Shown here in pieces: positions 59,501 to 64,000 of a stretch of 64,000 bases of DNA. Positions within the stretch are counted from its first letter, which is position 1, and every line of letters begins with the position of its first letter. Where the stretch lies: positions 1-64,000 of the forward strand of contig NZ_CANMBJ010000008.1 of NCBI RefSeq assembly GCF_947496075.1, written 5' to 3'. Origin of the DNA: an uncultured Tateyamaria sp. (GTDB taxonomy: Bacteria > Pseudomonadota > Alphaproteobacteria > Rhodobacterales > Rhodobacteraceae). The notes below the pieces were generated by a model. The model ran no database searches, had not been told where the DNA came from, and worked only from the letters and a program-made list of their open reading frames with translations. The translations under genes were made by a program, and so were the position numbers.

Positions 59501-61609
59501 ATGTCAGTGATCAAGCCCATAACCTCTTTGCTGCTGTCTGCCATTCTGTGGTGTATGGCCACGATTCTGACTGTTGCCGAACCGCTGAGCCGCGACGTGA
59601 TCGCCCCCTATATCGTGCCGCCCATGTCCTTGGGTGATCAGATCAATGACCAGGGGGTTTGGCAGCTTTTGAATTCGGGTGGGGCCGAAGCTGGTTACGT
59701 GTTCGAGACGGAGCCGATGGCACCTTTGCCGGGCTTCTCCGGGGCTGCGATCAACCTGCTTGTCGTGCTTGATCTGGACGGTCGCTTTCTGGATGTGCAG
59801 TTGATTTCGCACAACGAGCCGATCTTTGTTTCTGGCCTGCCGGAAAAGCTGTTTTATGACTTCTTCAAGCAGTACCGGGGGCATTCGATTTCGGACACGC
59901 TGGTGGTCGGATCGCCATACGGTGCGGGCAGCGAGGGGTCGGCGCTGGTCTATCTGGATGGTGTGACCAAAGGGACCGCATCGGTTCGTATTGCGCACGA
60001 GAGCATCCTGGCGGCTGCCTTGCAGGTGGCACGTGAAAAGATGGGCGGGATTTCGACGGGGCCGCCGGCTTACCCGAACACCGAATACAGCGAAGATCTG
60101 ACGTGGGAAGACTTGATCACCGAAGGAATAGTGACCCGTAAGGTGGTCACAAACGCCGAGATGGATGTCGCCTTCGAAGGCACGCTTTGGGAGGATGATG
60201 ACCCAGAGGCCAAGGATGATCCTGATGGCGCTTACTTGGACCTTTGGGTTGTCGACATTGGTGCGCCGTCGATTGCCGAAGCAGTCTTGAGCAATAGCAG
60301 CTTTGAAGAATTGCAGGGCTTCATGGAGATTGCCGACACGGACGAGCCTGTGCTGGTGATCGAGGCCGCGCGGCACGGGTTGGTAACCGACGAGTTTGTG
60401 CGCAACACTGCCCCCAATCTGATAAGTGCGGAGCAGGGCGGCTTTCCCATCGCTTTTCGTGACAGTGACATCTACGTGGAGCTGAATGATGCGCTGCCCA
60501 ATGACTTGCACAATGCCGTCTATGACGGGGCCGCTTTGATCCTGCGCACGGACCGGCGTTTGGGCTTTGACCCAACCTCTGATTGGGTGCTGAAGGTCAA
60601 GGCATTGCGCGAGCACGGGTCGTTCCAACCCGAGATCGGGTCAGTGACGCTGGACGTGCCGCACGTGACGCCCGAGCGGTTCTATGCCCGGCCTGTGATC
60701 GTGAAACCCGCGCCGCCTTGGGTCGATGCGCTGCGCAATCGGGCGGTTGATCTGATCGTGCTTGGGGTGTTTCTGGCGGGCCTCGTCGTTTTGCTCCTTT
60801 TGGGGACGAACTGGCTGGCTGCACATCCATGGTTCACGCCGCTTCGGCTGGCCATTCTGGTCTTTGTCACCGGTTTCATCGGCTGGTGGGGGCAGGGCCA
60901 GCTTTCCATTGCCACGCCCTTGGCCGTTGCCCGGACCGCGCTGGACGGGGGAAGCTATGCGTTTCTTCTGTATGATCCGTTTTCCCTTGTGATCTGGGGG
61001 GTGACCATTGTTGGCTTTGTGCTGTGGGGCAGGGGTTTGTTCTGTGGCTGGCTCTGTCCCTTTGGCGCGCTGCAAGAGTTCGCGCACCATCTGGGGCGGT
61101 TCTTGCGTTTGCCACAGATTGAGCCGAATGCGTACTGGGATAACCAGTTGAAGAATCTGAAATACGTTGTGCTTGCGTCACTCGTGGCGTTGTTGTTCAC
61201 CGCACCGGCGGCATTGGACAAGGCCATCGAAGTGGAGCCGTTCAAGACAGCCATCACCACGTTTTTTGTGCGTGAGTGGTACTATGTCGCCTATGCGGTT
61301 GGCCTTCTGGTTCTTTCCATGGTGCTGTTCAAGGGGTTTTGCCGGTATCTGTGCCCGCTGGGGGCTGTCATGGCGATTGGTGGTTTGGTGCGGGGACGCG
61401 ACTGGATTGCGCGGCGGGCCGAATGCGGGTCGCCATGCCAGCTTTGCAAGGTCAAGTGCAGCTACGGCGCGATCAAGAAGACGGGCGAAATCCAGTACTC
61501 CGAATGCTTCCAGTGTCTGGACTGCGTGACGATCCATGATGATGAGAGCCAGTGTGTGCCGCTGATCCTGGCGGCGAAGGGACGCAAATTGCAGGTGGCC
61601 GCAGAATGA
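59501..61609 (+). CDS. NosR/NirI-like membrane flavo-iron-sulfur protein
   Basis: This 702-residue protein has a signal anchor and a periplasmic FMN-binding domain with the candidate flavinylation site in DGVTKGTASV near residue 165. Then come about six membrane helices with CGWLCPFGALQE and CRYLCPLGAVMA. At the cytoplasmic end are the 4Fe-4S sites CGSPCQLCKVKCSYG and CFQCLDC. It probably moves electrons across the membrane between quinol and a periplasmic partner. No nosZ is nearby, so it is not clearly a denitrification NosR. ApbE downstream would attach its FMN. Confidence 0.87.
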   Translation: MSVIKPITSLLLSAILWCMATILTVAEPLSRDVIAPYIVPPMSLGDQINDQGVWQLLNSGGAEAGYVFETEPMAPLPGFSGAAINLLVVLDLDGRFLDVQLISHNEPIFVSGLPEKLFYDFFKQYRGHSISDTLVVGSPYGAGSEGSALVYLDGVTKGTASVRIAHESILAAALQVAREKMGGISTGPPAYPNTEYSEDLTWEDLITEGIVTRKVVTNAEMDVAFEGTLWEDDDPEAKDDPDGAYLDLWVVDIGAPSIAEAVLSNSSFEELQGFMEIADTDEPVLVIEAARHGLVTDEFVRNTAPNLISAEQGGFPIAFRDSDIYVELNDALPNDLHNAVYDGAALILRTDRRLGFDPTSDWVLKVKALREHGSFQPEIGSVTLDVPHVTPERFYARPVIVKPAPPWVDALRNRAVDLIVLGVFLAGLVVLLLLGTNWLAAHPWFTPLRLAILVFVTGFIGWWGQGQLSIATPLAVARTALDGGSYAFLLYDPFSLVIWGVTIVGFVLWGRGLFCGWLCPFGALQEFAHHLGRFLRLPQIEPNAYWDNQLKNLKYVVLASLVALLFTAPAALDKAIEVEPFKTAITTFFVREWYYVAYAVGLLVLSMVLFKGFCRYLCPLGAVMAIGGLVRGRDWIARRAECGSPCQLCKVKCSYGAIKKTGEIQYSECFQCLDCVTIHDDESQCVPLILAAKGRKLQVAAE

Positions 61610-62475
61610 TGAAGCGTCGTCGTTTTCTAGCTATTGCGGCCAGTTTCGCTGCCACGCCAGCGATTGCGCAGCGCACCGATTGGACAGGACACGCCTTTGG
61701 CGCAGAGGTGTCGATTGAACTGCGGGGACCCTCCAATGAGTCTGGCCCGGCCCTGCGGCACGTACAGGCGTTGATAGCGGAGGTTGAGGGGCTGTTCTCG
61801 CTCTATGATCCCGGGTCAGACCTTGTGTTGCTGAACGGGAAGGGTATGCGGAATGTGCCGGCGCGTTTCGAAACCCTGATGCGGATCGCGGATCAGGCGC
61901 ACCACCTGACCGACGGGTTGTTCGATCCGACCGTTCAGCCGCTTTGGCAGGCTCTGGCAGAGGGTGGGGACGTTGCGGGTGCGCGTCGTTTTGTCGGTTG
62001 GGATCGTGTGACGATGCGCGGCAACAGGGTGCAGCTTGGGGCCGGGCAGGCGCTGACTTTCAACGGCATTGCGCAAGGGTTCGCGACGGATTTGGTGTCG
62101 GACATGCTGCGCGATCGCGGCTTTGAGCGGACGTTGGTCAACATTGGGGAACATCGTGGGTCGGGCGGCCCTTGGCGGCTGGGGCTTACCGACCCTGTCC
62201 ATGGTCGGCTGGCGATGCGAACAATCGAAAACATGGCCGTTGCAACATCAAGCCCCATGGCGACGCCGGTGGGACTGAGCGGCCACATCGTACACGCCGT
62301 ACAGACCCCACGTTGGTCAACTGTGTCGGTCGAGGCTGAGACGGCAACCATGGCCGACGCGCTGTCGACCGGTTTGGCGTTGGGTGATCTGGAATTGGCG
62401 GAACGGGTGCGTGGGGCGAAGGGGGTTCACAGGATCACCTTGATTGATCCGGGGGGAGACTTGATCACACTTTGA
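61606..62475 (+). CDS. apbE: ApbE, FAD:protein FMN transferase
   Basis: This 289-residue protein has a Tat-like signal (MMKRRRFLAIAASFAATPA) and the ApbE signatures LFDPTVQPLWQAL and NGIAQGFATDLVSDML. It transfers FMN from FAD to Thr/Ser of target proteins in the periplasm. The start overlaps the stop of the NosR-like gene, so that protein is its obvious target. Confidence 0.92.
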   Translation: MMKRRRFLAIAASFAATPAIAQRTDWTGHAFGAEVSIELRGPSNESGPALRHVQALIAEVEGLFSLYDPGSDLVLLNGKGMRNVPARFETLMRIADQAHHLTDGLFDPTVQPLWQALAEGGDVAGARRFVGWDRVTMRGNRVQLGAGQALTFNGIAQGFATDLVSDMLRDRGFERTLVNIGEHRGSGGPWRLGLTDPVHGRLAMRTIENMAVATSSPMATPVGLSGHIVHAVQTPRWSTVSVEAETATMADALSTGLALGDLELAERVRGAKGVHRITLIDPGGDLITL

Positions 62476-62488
62476 CGACACAAACGAA

Positions 62489-62513
62489 AAGGGCGGGGAT
62501 GATCCCCGCCCTT
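62489..62513. terminator. Bidirectional terminator between apbE and coxM
   Basis: AAGGGCGGGG and CCCCGCCCTT pair over ATGAT, with A-rich and T-rich flanks on both sides, well placed between converging genes. Confidence 0.8.
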
Positions 62514-62534
62514 CGTCTTTTGAATAGCTGTGGA

Positions 62535-63317
62535 TCAGCTTGCGGCGGTCACCGCGCGGCCGGTCATCACCTTGACCAGATGCGCCCGATAGGTCGCCGA
62601 GCCGTGCAGATCGGTGATCATGTTGTCAGGTGACACGCTCAGACCGTCGAGCGCAGATGCAGAGAAGTCGGTGCTCAATGCGCCTTCGGCTTCGGTCCAA
62701 CGGAACACGCCCTCGTTTGAAGCACCCGTCACCGCCACGCGCACCCCGTCTGCCAATTTGGCGACAAACACACCGACCAAGGCAAAGCGCGACGCGGGCT
62801 GGACGAACTTCTGGTAGTTGGCTGCTTGGGGGATTGGGAACTTGACGGCGGTGATGATTTCACCTTCGTCCAAGGCTGTGTCGAACATGCCCTGGAAGTA
62901 GTCATCTGCCGCGATCTCGCGCGTGTTGGTGATGATGGTCGCCCCTGACGCCAGTGCAGCCGCAGGATAGCAGGCCGCCGGGTCGTTGTTGGCCAGCGAT
63001 CCAGCAATGGTGCCGCGGTTGCGGACGGCAGGATCGCCGATATTCGAGGCCAGCGCCGACAGGGCAGGGTAGCTGCCATCGGCTGCGACTGCGGCGTGGG
63101 TGGTCGCCCCACCAATGCGCAGCGTATCACCCTCTTTAGTTATGCCCTGCATCTCGGCCACGCTGGATAGGGATACCAGCTTGGATGGGCTGGCGAGGCG
63201 CTGTTTCAGCGTGGGGATCAGTGTCTGCCCCCCGCCCAGTGCTTGCGCATCCTCGACCCCCATCGCTGTGGCGGCTTCGGCAATCGTGCCCGGTTTTTCA
63301 ACGTCGAAATCATACAT
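62535..63317 (-). CDS. coxM: CO-dehydrogenase-type FAD subunit
   Basis: This 260-residue FAD-binding medium subunit of the xanthine-oxidase family has ALGGGQTLIPTLKQRL, RIGGATTHAAVA and RNRGTIAGSLANNDP, the two FAD contacts. It lies 12 bp after a large-subunit gene on the same strand. Whether the complex oxidises CO depends on the large subunit's active site, which is outside the window. Confidence 0.9.
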   Translation of the reverse strand: MYDFDVEKPGTIAEAATAMGVEDAQALGGGQTLIPTLKQRLASPSKLVSLSSVAEMQGITKEGDTLRIGGATTHAAVAADGSYPALSALASNIGDPAVRNRGTIAGSLANNDPAACYPAAALASGATIITNTREIAADDYFQGMFDTALDEGEIITAVKFPIPQAANYQKFVQPASRFALVGVFVAKLADGVRVAVTGASNEGVFRWTEAEGALSTDFSASALDGLSVSPDNMITDLHGSATYRAHLVKVMTGRAVTAAS

Positions 63318-63329
63318 CTGAAGCCTCCT

Positions 63330-64000
63330 TTACTCAGCGTTCTGCATGGCGTCCCACACGCGGGCGGGCGAGACGGGCATGTCGATATGGGTGACGTTCT
63401 TGCCGCCTGATTGCAGGGCGTCGATCACTGCGTTCACGACCGTCGGGGGCGAGCCGATGGCCCCGGCCTCGCCGCACCCTTTGACGCCTAGCGGGTTGTG
63501 GGTACAGGGTGTGCCCTGGTTGTGGTCAACGGCGAACATCGGCATGTCGTCGGCGCGGGGCATGGTGTAATCCATGTAAGATGCGCTGAGCAGCTGGCCG
63601 TTTTCGTCGTAGGTTGTGTTTTCGACCAGTGCCTGACCGATCCCTTGCGCCAGACCGCCATGGACCTGACCGGTCACGATCATCGGGTTGATGATGTTGC
63701 CGAAATCGTCAACGGCGGTCATCCGGTCCACGCGCACCTTGCCCGTTTCGGGGTCCACCTCAACCTCACAGGCATAGGCGCCCGAAGGGTAGGTGAAGTT
63801 CGCAGGGTCGTAGAAGGCCGTTTCCTCCAGGCCCGGTTCGATGTCTTCGAGCGGGTATTCGTGGGGGATATACGCCTTCAGCGCGACCTCGCCAAAGGTC
63901 ACCGACTTGTCCGTGCCAGAGACTGAGAACACGCCGTCAGACAACGTGATGTCGTGCTCGGATGCTTCCAGCATGTGGCCGGCGATCTTCTTGGCCTTGT
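63330..64000 (-). CDS. coxL: Molybdenum hydroxylase large subunit, CoxL-like (C-terminal part only)
   Basis: The frame is open to the edge, so only the last 222 or so residues are present. The part seen has [37 protein letters not shown], and [20 protein letters not shown] with the catalytic Glu near the C-terminus. Form I (CO-oxidising) and form II enzymes differ at a loop not in this window, so the substrate cannot be decided here. Confidence 0.88.
   Translation of the reverse strand, partial: KAKKIAGHMLEASEHDITLSDGVFSVSGTDKSVTFGEVALKAYIPHEYPLEDIEPGLEETAFYDPANFTYPSGAYACEVEVDPETGKVRVDRMTAVDDFGNIINPMIVTGQVHGGLAQGIGQALVENTTYDENGQLLSASYMDYTMPRADDMPMFAVDHNQGTPCTHNPLGVKGCGEAGAIGSPPTVVNAVIDALQSGGKNVTHIDMPVSPARVWDAMQNAE

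Noticed and set aside
59501-61609. Denitrification NosR
   Set aside because: The domain layout fits NosR/NirI-like proteins in general, but no nitrous-oxide reductase genes are in the window.

Overview
The window looks like DNA from a marine alphaproteobacterium of the Rhodobacterales (Roseobacter group). The signs are an AapQMP-type amino-acid transporter, a periplasmic Tat-exported formate dehydrogenase with its alphaproteobacterial accessory genes (DUF3305, DUF3306, DUF6505, DUF6494), PQQ synthesis, aerobic CO-dehydrogenase genes and a Rep_3/ParAB replication module with iterons. The last item means this stretch either lies on a plasmid or chromid or carries an integrated one. I found no rRNA, tRNA, CRISPR array or insertion sequence.

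Layout. 0-15.3 kb: a catabolic island. Two transporter permeases open it and their ATPase closes it. In between lie a VOC protein, a cytoplasmic DMSO-reductase-family molybdoenzyme, an IclR regulator, a rhodanese, an FAD amine or amino-acid oxidase, hydantoinase/oxoprolinase A and B, an SDR, an acyl-CoA synthetase and RidA. The order suggests uptake and breakdown of a cyclic or N-substituted amino compound to an acyl-CoA. The substrate is not evident.

15.4-21.1 kb: an apparently undescribed signalling module. It holds an OmpR-type regulator, a histidine kinase with a very acidic sensor region, an ABC-exporter-like protein whose ATPase motifs are all degenerate, a P-loop NTPase and a secreted EF-hand protein with an Asp/Gly tail. 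The NTPase operon and the EF-hand gene each carry three ATGAAC sites with exactly the same spacing (23 then 11 bp), which makes them probable targets of the module's own regulator. 21.2-21.9 kb: a ParDE-like toxin-antitoxin pair.

21.9-30.8 kb: an acetate module (membrane-tethered exonuclease, DUF294 protein, ActP-like symporter with small subunit, zinc-type adenylate kinase, Acs). 31.1-36.9 kb: a sensor kinase, Rep_3 initiator, iteron origin and parAB. 37.1-39.3 kb: tungstate transporter tupBCA.

39.4-53.4 kb: formate dehydrogenase (fdhABC), Tat-leader protein, TorD chaperone, a poly-ferredoxin, ApbC, a biotin/lipoate-ligase-like protein, and two unusual c-type cytochromes, one fused to part of a TupA-like binding protein and one to a WD40 propeller. 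Tungstate uptake and formate oxidation plausibly work together. 53.4-57.9 kb: an NtrC-like regulator lacking GAFTGA, then pqqABCDE. 57.9-62.5 kb: a VWA protein, an orphan ABC permease, a NosR-like flavo-iron-sulfur membrane protein and ApbE. 62.5-64 kb: coxM and the 3' part of coxL.
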